A stretch of 5,935 nucleotides of DNA from Verrucomicrobiia bacterium (lineage in GTDB: Bacteria; Verrucomicrobiota; Verrucomicrobiia; Opitutales; Opitutaceae): assembly GCA_030424825.1 (NCBI GenBank), contig JAUHWE010000320.1:1-5935 (forward strand), in the 5' to 3' direction. The notes beneath the pieces were generated by a model. It saw only the letters and a list, made by a program, of their open reading frames with translations, made no database searches and was not told where the DNA came from. Below are positions 1 to 5,414 of this stretch, piece after piece. A program made the position numbers and the translations under genes. How positions within the stretch are numbered: position 1 is the first letter of the stretch; every line of letters starts with the position of its first letter.

Positions 1-2498
1 CCCGAGCGGTAGAGGAAACGCACATTTTCAATATACCGGCAGGTCCCGCCGTTACGACCCTTCCTCGCGTAGCCCATATCGCGAATATCGAAATCCTATT
101 CGAGCAAAGCACTGTCGATACGCTGCGGACCCGTACCCTCCGCGGCCAATACACGGTAGATCAGGCATTGCAGACAATGTTGAAGGAAACCCCATGCGAG
201 GTCGTCCCGGTTAACGAGGGGGAGGCGTACACGATAGTCAGGCGAACCGACGCCCCTTCGGACGACTCGGCTGCGCTTGAACGCAGCTTACCACCCAACT
301 TCGAACCTCATTCCCCCATGACTCCCAAACCGAATAATTTCTTCCGTAATCTCAAAAGAACCTTTCTTTCCAGTCTACTCGTCACCTCTTCGCAGGTGGT
401 TCTCGCCCAGGAAAATAGTAGCCAATCACAGACCTATGAGCTGAGCCCTTACGAAGTGAACTCAAGCCTAGATGTCGGGTACTATGCTGGCAATTCAATC
501 AGCGCCACTAAAACTGCGGTGGCAATCAAGGACATACCGATAAACATCCAAGTAATGACCCGGGATTTCATCGAGGATGTCCAAGCCTATTCAATCGATG
601 AGGCCCTGATCTATGTAGCGGGCGCCGCCCCCGATACCAATGAGCCGGGTCGCTACACTATCCGAGGCTTTACCAGTCCCGAGCCCATTCGCAACGGAGT
701 AAGCACGCTCGCTGAATTCCACCAGGGAACGACACTCATTGAGCGTGTCGAAGTGGTGAAAGGTCCGGCCTCCATACTTTATGGCATCTCTGAGCCGGGA
801 GGAATTATCAACTATATCACAAAACAGCCCCTCTCAGTCCAGGCGGGCAGCGTCCGTTTCATAGCTGGTTCATACAACAAGTTCCGGACCGAGGTGGATG
901 TAACGGGCCCCCTCAGCAAAGGCAAAGGCGATGATGGTGTGAGCGTTGATTACCGACTGATCACTTCCTATGAGAACTCAGACAGTTGGGTAGATTACGC
1001 AGGAATAGAAGAGTTTATCATTGCCCCTTCCCTGAAGTGGCAATTTGGCGAAAACACCAGTCTTCTCGCCACAATCGAATATTATGACGTGCATCGCAAT
1101 ATCGAGGGGACCCGAATCCAAGCGATGGACCAGTCCGGCTACCTAGATCTTCCGGCTAGATTCAATCCTGCGGGCAACTCTTACAAAGATACCGAAACCA
1201 TTTTTGCGAATACGGATTTCCAACACAAGTTAGGAGACAACTGGACCTTCCGAAACGTACTCAATATTTCGGAAAACGATTACACACAGGATACACGGCT
1301 AGGTTTCGGAACCGAAGCATTGGGTCCTGCCGACCCTGGGGAAATCCGTATCCATTTGTTGAATCGCGATGTCCTCCGGGAACAGTTTACAAGCCAGACG
1401 GAAATGACTGGGGAATTTGAGTTTGAGCAAATGGAACTGAACATTCTGTTCGGACATGAGTTCCAGCAATACGACCAGCGGCAAATCGCGCGGCGCCAGA
1501 ACAACGTCATGATCTGGGACCTGGACGACCCTGCGACGTGGGATATTAGCTTCCCAGTCGCGCCCGAAGACCGCTCGTTGCGGCCGGCCGATATTGACCT
1601 TTCCAATGATCAGCACTCCTTCTTTGGAATGCTTCAAGGGGCGTTCATGGAAAGGCGACTTCGGACTTTATTGGGACTTCGCTATGATATTCTGAATGGC
1701 GACCTGGTTAACTTCAACGCCGGAGGCGCCCGTACCGAGAATCCCGAGGTTACCAGCACTACGCCTCAAGTCGGGGCCCTCTATCAGATAAGCGACCCCC
1801 TCTCGGTCTACGCACTCTACAGCGAATCCTTCACCCCAAATCTGCAAGTCAATCCAGATGGATCCACTTTCGATCCCGCAACCGGAAAAGGAAAAGAATT
1901 CGGGTTCAAATTTGATCTAATCGAAAAACGGATTTCCGCCACGTTGAGCTTTTACGAAATCGAGAAGGACAACATCGTTCGCATTGACCAGGAGGCCCAG
2001 CAAGCGGATCCGCCCGTGTTGCGCTATGTCAGCTCCGGTAACGAAAAGAGCAAAGGAACGGACCTCGACCTCATCTATTCCCCCACCGAGAACTACCAGC
2101 TCATCATGAGCTATGCGCACATCAGCGACGCCTATGTTGTATCCAACACCGACGCACCGGAGACGGAGGGTATGCGCTTGGCGTCTTCTCCTGAAGACTC
2201 GTTCTCCATTTGGAATAAGTATATCTTCACTGAAGGCTCCCTGGAAGGATTCTTTCTGGGGGGTGGATTTGTCCATCGGGATGAAAGTCAATTGAACACG
2301 AGCCCCGCCAGTATAAACATAAGGACCCCCGCCTACGACCGATTCGATCTATCAGCGGGGTACAGCGGTATTTGGGGAGAGAAACCTATCCGCATTGAGG
2401 TAAAGCTAAACAATCTGACCGACGAGACCTACCATCTCCGCCAGTCGATCATTGCTCCCGGTAGAAACTTTCAGACGTCCTTTCGATTGCAGTTTTAA
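1..2498 (+). CDS. TonB-dependent outer-membrane receptor with preceding in-frame STN domain (5' partial)
   Basis: Substrate-uptake channel of the outer membrane, energised by TonB-ExbBD; closest in style to the siderophore-receptor class. The frame is open from the left edge (first full codon at 3), so the true start lies outside the window. Seen in order: an STN domain (about nt 12-245; FNIPAGPAV, then ILFEQSTVD, then LRGQYTVDQALQTML, then YTIVRR); a polar linker (246-317); an ATG at 318 opening a signal peptide with basic residues, a hydrophobic core and a VLA|Q cleavage site (318-407); a TonB-box-like stretch YELSPYEV (435-458); the plug (about 500-833), with YTIRGF and VEVVKGPASILYG...GGIINYITK; and a 22-strand-type barrel ending in LNNLTDETYH...FRLQF, with the C-terminal Phe needed for outer-membrane assembly. 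Normal receptors have the signal peptide before the STN domain, so the order here is odd. The ligand cannot be read from sequence. A sulfated glycan is possible given the adjacent sulfatase; iron-siderophore is the alternative. Confidence 0.93.
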   Translation, partial: RAVEETHIFNIPAGPAVTTLPRVAHIANIEILFEQSTVDTLRTRTLRGQYTVDQALQTMLKETPCEVVPVNEGEAYTIVRRTDAPSDDSAALERSLPPNFEPHSPMTPKPNNFFRNLKRTFLSSLLVTSSQVVLAQENSSQSQTYELSPYEVNSSLDVGYYAGNSISATKTAVAIKDIPINIQVMTRDFIEDVQAYSIDEALIYVAGAAPDTNEPGRYTIRGFTSPEPIRNGVSTLAEFHQGTTLIERVEVVKGPASILYGISEPGGIINYITKQPLSVQAGSVRFIAGSYNKFRTEVDVTGPLSKGKGDDGVSVDYRLITSYENSDSWVDYAGIEEFIIAPSLKWQFGENTSLLATIEYYDVHRNIEGTRIQAMDQSGYLDLPARFNPAGNSYKDTETIFANTDFQHKLGDNWTFRNVLNISENDYTQDTRLGFGTEALGPADPGEIRIHLLNRDVLREQFTSQTEMTGEFEFEQMELNILFGHEFQQYDQRQIARRQNNVMIWDLDDPATWDISFPVAPEDRSLRPADIDLSNDQHSFFGMLQGAFMERRLRTLLGLRYDILNGDLVNFNAGGARTENPEVTSTTPQVGALYQISDPLSVYALYSESFTPNLQVNPDGSTFDPATGKGKEFGFKFDLIEKRISATLSFYEIEKDNIVRIDQEAQQADPPVLRYVSSGNEKSKGTDLDLIYSPTENYQLIMSYAHISDAYVVSNTDAPETEGMRLASSPEDSFSIWNKYIFTEGSLEGFFLGGGFVHRDESQLNTSPASINIRTPAYDRFDLSAGYSGIWGEKPIRIEVKLNNLTDETYHLRQSIIAPGRNFQTSFRLQF
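318..410 (+). other. Internal signal-peptide segment and alternative receptor start
   Basis: The ATG at 318 is in frame with both the upstream STN domain and the downstream receptor. It opens a textbook Sec signal peptide: N-region with R, K, R; core TFLSSLLV; then SSQVVLA before Gln. This is the most likely N-terminus of a free-standing receptor. However, the 20 bases before it (298-317) show no Shine-Dalgarno-like purine run, and no stop codon separates it from the STN part. Either translation runs through to give a polyprotein in which the segment acts as a membrane anchor or cleavage site, or translation reinitiates here without a visible ribosome-binding site. Confidence 0.6.
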
Positions 2499-2504
2499 CA
2501 CTCG

Positions 2505-2597
2505 CGATCTCATTGATCGAGATGATCCATGGAGCCTTCTCTATTTTGATAGGGCTTCGCCAGCAATAGCGAGAATGGGAACGCGGCCTATCAAAAT
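2505..2597. terminator. Inverted repeats at the convergent junction, possible bidirectional terminator
   Basis: Two convergent genes end here. ATTTTGATAGG (2543-2553) is the exact reverse complement of CCTATCAAAAT (2587-2597), an 11-bp stem around a 33-nt loop. The loop itself holds a small TCGC/GCGA pair (2557-2560 and 2569-2572). A weaker ATCTC/GAGAT hairpin (2507-2511 and 2519-2523) lies just after the receptor stop. The right arm overlaps the last codon and stop of the sulfatase. Neither strand has a long U-run directly after the stem, so this is not a textbook intrinsic terminator. The position and perfect pairing make a bidirectional terminator or 3'-end stabilising structure plausible. 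Confidence 0.4.
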
Positions 2598-3991
2598 CGA
2601 GGCATGGCAGGGCGTGGAGACACGGGCAGTGCCTGTCTCAGGCGCTGGATAATCGCCGCGCTTCCAGGCTCGCGGGCGATGTTGTTGAATTCTCGCGGAT
2701 CACTAAAGTGGTCGAACAAGGCCTCTGCATTGCTCGATTTGAGATAGCGATAGCGTCCATCGCGCACTGCGTGATAACTCTCGTTCGACGAGGTCACGAT
2801 CGCCCGATTGAGATCCGTCTTTGCCGCGATGATCGGAAGTAAATTCTGGCCTTCGTTGTTCGGGTTCTCTGGCAGGCCCGCCAACGCGAGAAGCGTGGGA
2901 TAGACATCCAGCAAACTGACCGCAGTATCGACATACTTCTGTTCCCCGCCCGGCGTTGCGATGACCAGTGGCACGCGAGTGGACTCCTCCCATAGGGTGA
3001 ACTTCGAGAAATGCTCTTTCTCGCCTAGGTGCCACCCATGATCCGTCCAGACCACCACAATAGTGTTTTCCGCTTCGAGCGAACCTTCCAAGCCCTGCAA
3101 GAGTCTGCCCAGCTCGAAATCCGCATAGCTGATACACGCCGCATAACCACGACTGGGGCCCGGTTTCCCAGTGTACTCCTTAAATCGTCTGGGTTTGCTG
3201 GCCAGCGATTCGGGAATGTTCCTATCCCAATTTTCAGGATTCGTAGGAGCCGTGATTTCAATGTCTTGGTATTGATCGTAAAACGCGTCCGGGACAAACC
3301 ACGGCATGTGCGGACGATAGATCCCCACTGCCAGAAAAAGCGGCTTATCACGTCGCGCCTCAAGTTGCTTGATGGCCCAATCGACCACTTTATGATCCCC
3401 CATTTCTTCGAGCGGTTTTCCAGTGCCTCCCCAGTCGAACTTTCCCTCTCCTCTTCCCGGCATTTCATCCGGCATGCTTTGCACAGGCAATTGGGCATCG
3501 AAGGACGGATAGAAATCGTCCCAGCCTCTGGGCGAGAAATATCCTCTACGATCAGCTTCGTTCTCTTGATTTGCGTGGTAAATCTTCCCTCCCCCCAGAG
3601 TCGCGTAACCATGCTTTTTGAAATATTCCGGCAGCAGGAGAATATCATTGAATCGTTCGTTCTTCAGCCAGTTGTGACGATTGCCATAGACTCCGGTCGA
3701 CGCCGGATGGAGACCCGACATGATCGAAGTGCGTGATGGATTGCATGAAGGCGCGTTGCAGTGAGCGTTTCGGAACAAGATTCCTCGGGAGGCTAGCGTG
3801 TCAAAGTGCGGTGTATCCACATCAAAGGGTTCGCCTTCTAGTTGGGTGGGACCCCAATCATTGAAGTCATCGATGGAGACGAAAAGGATGTTTGGTTGTC
3901 CTTCCTCCTTGGCAAAAAAGCTAGAAACGAAAGCTAATGAATAAAATAAGAGTAGAAATCTGAATACTGAATTGAACCGTTTTGCCTTCAT
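2591..3991 (-). CDS. Secreted formylglycine sulfatase, iduronate-2-sulfatase-like
   Basis: Hydrolyses sulfate esters, probably on a sulfated sugar or glycan. At 466 residues it is close to full length for the family. Residues 1-28 form a signal peptide (basic MKAKR start, core FLLLFYSLAFVSSFF), so it acts in the periplasm or outside. The sulfatase fold starts at PNILFVSIDDFNDWG (33-47), where D41 and D42 should bind Ca2+. The CxPSR signature is C83-N-P-S-R87, so Cys83 should become formylglycine through a separate FGE-type maturase not present here. H228 in YRPHMPWFVPDAFYDQY, D317-H318 in TDHGWHLGEKEHFSK and K325 fit the remaining metal and active-site positions. These IDS-type blocks place it nearer iduronate-2-sulfatase than arylsulfatase, but the true substrate is unknown. 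The start is the ATG that gives the intact signal peptide; no clear Shine-Dalgarno lies before it. It is convergent with the TonB receptor, and its stop overlaps the junction palindrome. Confidence 0.95.
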   Translation of the reverse strand: MKAKRFNSVFRFLLLFYSLAFVSSFFAKEEGQPNILFVSIDDFNDWGPTQLEGEPFDVDTPHFDTLASRGILFRNAHCNAPSCNPSRTSIMSGLHPASTGVYGNRHNWLKNERFNDILLLPEYFKKHGYATLGGGKIYHANQENEADRRGYFSPRGWDDFYPSFDAQLPVQSMPDEMPGRGEGKFDWGGTGKPLEEMGDHKVVDWAIKQLEARRDKPLFLAVGIYRPHMPWFVPDAFYDQYQDIEITAPTNPENWDRNIPESLASKPRRFKEYTGKPGPSRGYAACISYADFELGRLLQGLEGSLEAENTIVVVWTDHGWHLGEKEHFSKFTLWEESTRVPLVIATPGGEQKYVDTAVSLLDVYPTLLALAGLPENPNNEGQNLLPIIAAKTDLNRAIVTSSNESYHAVRDGRYRYLKSSNAEALFDHFSDPREFNNIAREPGSAAIIQRLRQALPVSPRPAMPRF

Positions 3992-4416
3992 GGATTTTCG
4001 CTGAGAATCACTGGTCTTGGGTAGTGGAGAACTGCAAAGGGACAGACTTCCGACAATGGGATTAAAAAAAATTGGATCTCGTTAGAGAATATGCATTTGA
4101 GGCAAAGCGCAAGTGCTACACTTCAGAAGGACATTGAAAAATCTTACCTGCAATCGACACCTTGAGATTTAATGAAATCATTCGTGTCTAACCTGTGAAT
4201 TCTTTGATCAATTCTGCGTTCTTCAGCTAGGGGAAATTTTAGGGACCCTGCTTAGCCGTTATTCAAGGCAAAGTATTCGAGTATTCCAATGACCAGATCG
4301 TCCTCCCATTCCCAGAGCCTCGAACAGGAGCTCTCGGTAGTTTGAATAGGGTATTCCTATTCTTGAAAACACTCGAGGCAGTTCACGTAAACGAGCGAAA
4401 CTAAGTTTACGACCCC
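3992..4416. other. Gene-free gap between divergent sulfatase and parDE genes
   Basis: About 425 bases with no credible coding region on either strand. It should contain the sulfatase promoter (reading leftwards), but I could not assign convincing -35/-10 boxes. Visible structure: an A-rich run at about 4061-4070; a TTGATCAA palindrome (4204-4211); GTATTC repeated at 4273, 4281 and 4351; a perfect GAATAGG/CCTATTC hairpin (4344-4350 and 4356-4362, 5-nt loop); and a CGTAAAC/GTTTACG inverted repeat (4386-4392 and 4405-4411, 12-nt loop) just upstream of the parDE promoter. Confidence 0.6.
4386..4411. repeat. 7-bp inverted repeat upstream of the parDE promoter
   Basis: CGTAAAC (4386-4392) and GTTTACG (4405-4411) are exact reverse complements around 12 bases. 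The pair ends five bases before the TTGACA box. It could be a regulator site, or a terminator-like remnant protecting the operon from readthrough. No T-run follows. Functional assignment is weak. Confidence 0.35.
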
Positions 4417-4447
4417 TTGACAAAATACCAATAATCAAGGTATTTTG
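4415..4447 (+). promoter_or_regulatory. parDE promoter with overlapping operator palindromes
   Basis: A consensus -35 box TTGACA (4417-4422) is followed after 18 bases by TATTTT (4441-4446), a fair -10 box. This would start transcription about 4453, just ahead of the ribosome-binding site. CAAAATACC (4421-4429) and GGTATTTTG (4439-4447) form a perfect 9-bp inverted repeat with a 9-base centre, spanning the space from -35 to -10. A second inverted repeat, CCTTGA (4415-4420) with TCAAGG (4435-4440), interleaves with it. ParD-type antitoxins bind palindromes over their own promoter as dimers, so this is the expected place for ParD or ParDE autorepression. The promoter boxes and repeats are seen directly; the binding is inferred. 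Confidence 0.65.
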
Positions 4448-4453
4448 GTGACT

Positions 4454-4468
4454 AGAAGGAAAGTTATA
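4454..4468 (+). promoter_or_regulatory. Ribosome-binding site of the antitoxin gene
   Basis: AGAAGGA (4454-4460) sits 8 bases before the ATG at 4469. This decides the start of the antitoxin in favour of 4469 over the in-frame TTG (4445) and GTG (4448), which lie in the -10/operator region and have no such site. Confidence 0.75.
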
Positions 4469-4711
4469 ATGGGTCGAAATACCAGCGTAGGTATTGGCGA
4501 TGAGCTTGGAGACTTCGTAGACAGAGGTGTTGGCAATGGTCGCTACGGTTCTGCAAGTGAGATGGTGCGTGCAGGCCTTCGCTTGCTAATGGATCAAGAA
4601 ACCAAAATGGCCGCATTGCGCGCCGCTCTCAAGGAAGGCGAAGACAGCGGCCCACTTGAGCGTTTTGACATCGACGAGTTTCTCGTTACGGCAAAGAAAA
4701 GTCGTCGGTAA
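4469..4711 (+). CDS. parD: ParD-family ribbon-helix-helix antitoxin
   Basis: Antitoxin of a type II toxin-antitoxin pair, 80 residues, the usual ParD size. It should bind and neutralise the ParE toxin and repress its own promoter. The N-terminal half has the ParD/CopG pattern: a strand (NTSVGIGDEL), a helix ending in RGVGNGRYGSASEMV, and a second helix (RAGLRLLMDQE). The G-R-Y-x-S-x-S-E-hh-R-x-G-L-R-L-L motif is characteristic of ParD. The charged C-terminal tail (ALKEGEDSGPLERFDIDEF) matches the part that wraps around the toxin in ParDE complexes. The start is chosen from the Shine-Dalgarno. Its stop shares one base with the ATG of the toxin gene (TAATG at 4709-4713), the translational coupling typical of such operons. 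Family assignment is firm; function in this strain is inferred. Confidence 0.9.
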   Translation: MGRNTSVGIGDELGDFVDRGVGNGRYGSASEMVRAGLRLLMDQETKMAALRAALKEGEDSGPLERFDIDEFLVTAKKSRR

Positions 4712-5004
4712 TGCCCGACTTTTTCCTGCGGCTCAAAGCCAAGTCTGACCTTCTTAAAATTTGGAATGACACGGCTGAAAGATGGGACGAGCATCAGGCC
4801 GATTACTACCTGAGTCTGATTAATGACGCTTTCCAAAGACTGGCCCAATATCCGCAATTGGGCCCTGCTTGTGATCATATTAATAAAGGCTACCAAAAGT
4901 TAACGATGAGGGAGCATTTAATCTTTTACCGTATCACTTGCTACAGGGATAGCGATTATTCGCGTGCTGTATCAAGGCATGAATATCGAGACCCATATGA
5001 ATGA
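4711..5004 (+). CDS. parE: ParE/RelE-family toxin with frameshifted C-terminus
   Basis: Toxin partner of the upstream ParD; studied ParE proteins poison DNA gyrase. Residues 1-82 follow the ParE pattern well: an N-terminal strand (MPDFFLRLKAKSDL), helices (LLKIWNDTAERWDEHQADYY, AFQRLAQYPQLG), then GYQKLTMREHLIFYRIT, which matches the conserved region where the family reads roughly GYRsL...H.IFYRvT. From residue 83 the protein becomes YSRAVSRHEYRDPYE, unlike any ParE ending. Dropping one T at about 4957 restores DIRVLYQGMNIETHM, the expected final strand and tail, and moves the stop to 5015-5017 (101 residues). The annotated frame therefore carries an apparent 1-base insertion (or, less simply, a 2-base deletion), so the toxin is probably inactive or weakened unless this is a sequencing error. 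Confidence 0.85.
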   Translation: MPDFFLRLKAKSDLLKIWNDTAERWDEHQADYYLSLINDAFQRLAQYPQLGPACDHINKGYQKLTMREHLIFYRITCYRDSDYSRAVSRHEYRDPYE

Positions 5005-5017
5005 GCCTGAAAACTAA
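4958..5017 (+). pseudogene. Out-of-frame native 3' end of parE
   Basis: Read in the +1-shifted frame, this segment encodes IRVLYQGMNIETHMNEPEN and a TAA stop at 5015-5017. It is the canonical last strand of ParE/RelE-family toxins (compare the family consensus RhLHqrMDhe.Hh). The distance from FYRIT to RVL is the usual seven residues once one T near 4957 is removed, which argues for a single-base insertion in GATTATTCGC. It is not an independent gene: there is no start or ribosome-binding site. Confidence 0.75.
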
Positions 5018-5060
5018 GAAACTCACGACTACCACATCTCAAATAGATTGGTTCGGTCCC

Positions 5061-5145
5061 CTCAGTAACTCACTCGCTTTAGCGTGAGACTAAAAAACAA
5101 CTTTTAGAGACATAGGGCTAACGCTGAAGCGAGTGAGCTACTGAG
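5061..5145. repeat. 25-bp imperfect inverted repeat, REPIN/MITE-like
   Basis: The arm 5061-5085 (begins CTCAGTAACTCACTCGCTTT) and the arm 5121-5145 (ends AGCGAGTGAGCTACTGAG) are reverse complements at 23 of 25 positions, with 35 bases between. One of the two differences is a G·T wobble in the folded form. Each arm also holds its own mini-hairpin (CGCT-TT-AGCG on the left, CGCT-GA-AGCG on the right), and the loop has CTAAAA/TTTTAG. Two inverted copies of a small palindrome is the form of a REPIN or short MITE. It starts 44 bases after the restored parE stop and could end that transcript. No target-site duplication was identified. Confidence 0.7.
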
Positions 5146-5216
5146 AGAGCCACCGTTGTTGCAGAAACGATTAGGTGCAGGACTAGCTTTACACCGCGAT
5201 CTTCATTCACAAATCA

Positions 5217-5282
5217 AAAGTAGCACAGGCATCCTGCCTGTCACTCCAGTCAAAGCAACAGGCAGGATGCTTGTTCTACTTT
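5217..5282. repeat. 25-bp imperfect inverted repeat built from CAGGCATCCTGCCTG palindromes
   Basis: Arms 5217-5241 and 5258-5282 are reverse complements at 23 of 25 positions around a 16-base centre. Each arm is itself a hairpin: ACAGGCA-TCC-TGCCTGT on the left, and ACAGGCA-GGA-TGCTTGT with one G·T pair on the right. The whole can therefore fold as one long stem or as two tandem hairpins, the hallmark of REP doublets. Similar caggcatcctgcctg elements are, from memory, frequent between genes in Verrucomicrobiota and Planctomycetes. Confidence 0.7.
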
Positions 5283-5295
5283 AAATGGGCACTCG

Positions 5296-5386
5296 GCCTG
5301 TTCCGCCGTAGCCTTTAGCGAAGGAGTGAGATCGCCCGCTACCAAAGTCAGCAATGGCGCCTTCCACACCTGAAGGCCGGACAGGC
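5296..5386. repeat. Degenerate nested palindromes, third repeat unit
   Basis: An outer pair, GCCTGTTCCGCC (5296-5307) and GGCCGGACAGGC (5375-5386), matches as reverse complement at 10 of 12 positions. Inside are GTAGC/GCTAC (5308-5312 and 5338-5342) enclosing CCTT/AAGG (5312-5315 and 5321-5324), and a GCCTTC/GAAGGC hairpin (5359-5364 and 5372-5377). The GAAGGAGTGAG stretch here resembles the GAAGCGAGTGAG of the first unit, hinting at shared ancestry. The last hairpin lies about 38 bases beyond the PhyH stop codon and could act as its 3' structure, though no T-run follows. Confidence 0.45.
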
Positions 5387-5414
5387 GGCTCCAGCAAGTG
5401 TGTCGTTCTCACAA

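Larger units (their letters stand above)
5018..5414. other. Gene-free, palindrome-rich intergenic region
   Basis: About 400 bases between the convergent parE and PhyH genes with no credible gene. Nearly all of it is taken up by three successive inverted-repeat units (5061-5145, 5217-5282 and 5296-5386), listed separately. It may also supply the 3' ends of both flanking transcripts. Confidence 0.7.

Noticed and set aside
168..170. TTG codon at 168 as the start of the TonB receptor gene
   Set aside because: It lies inside the STN domain (between VDQA and QTML); the frame and the homology continue to the left edge, so it is an internal Leu codon.
1280..2295. Open frames inside the receptor barrel, on the opposite strand and in another frame of the same strand
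   Set aside because: Low-complexity, Arg/Ser-rich or otherwise featureless translations lying wholly within a well-supported barrel-coding sequence.
2452..2652. Short + strand frame spanning the receptor end and the sulfatase end
   Set aside because: It covers the ends of both genes and the junction palindrome, and has no ribosome-binding site or recognisable content.
3025..3736. Long open frames on both strands inside the sulfatase (up to about 235 codons)
   Set aside because: They overlap the sulfatase, whose signal peptide and catalytic motifs are unambiguous; their translations show no recognisable domain and no ribosome-binding site.
4289..4345. Tiny 18-codon frame starting at the ATG at 4289
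   Set aside because: No ribosome-binding site, Ser-rich arbitrary content and no family resemblance.
4445..4468. Upstream TTG (4445) or GTG (4448) start for the antitoxin
   Set aside because: These codons fall in the -10 box/operator palindrome and lack a ribosome-binding site, whereas ATG 4469 has AGAAGGA at proper spacing and gives the standard ParD N-terminus.
4594..4896. Antisense frame of about 100 codons over parDE
   Set aside because: It overlaps two genes with family-level motifs and has no motif or start signal of its own.
5061..5386. CRISPR array or integron attC sites in the repeat-rich spacer
   Set aside because: The repeats are inverted pairs of differing sequence rather than regularly spaced direct repeats, and there is no cas gene, integrase or attC core motif pattern.
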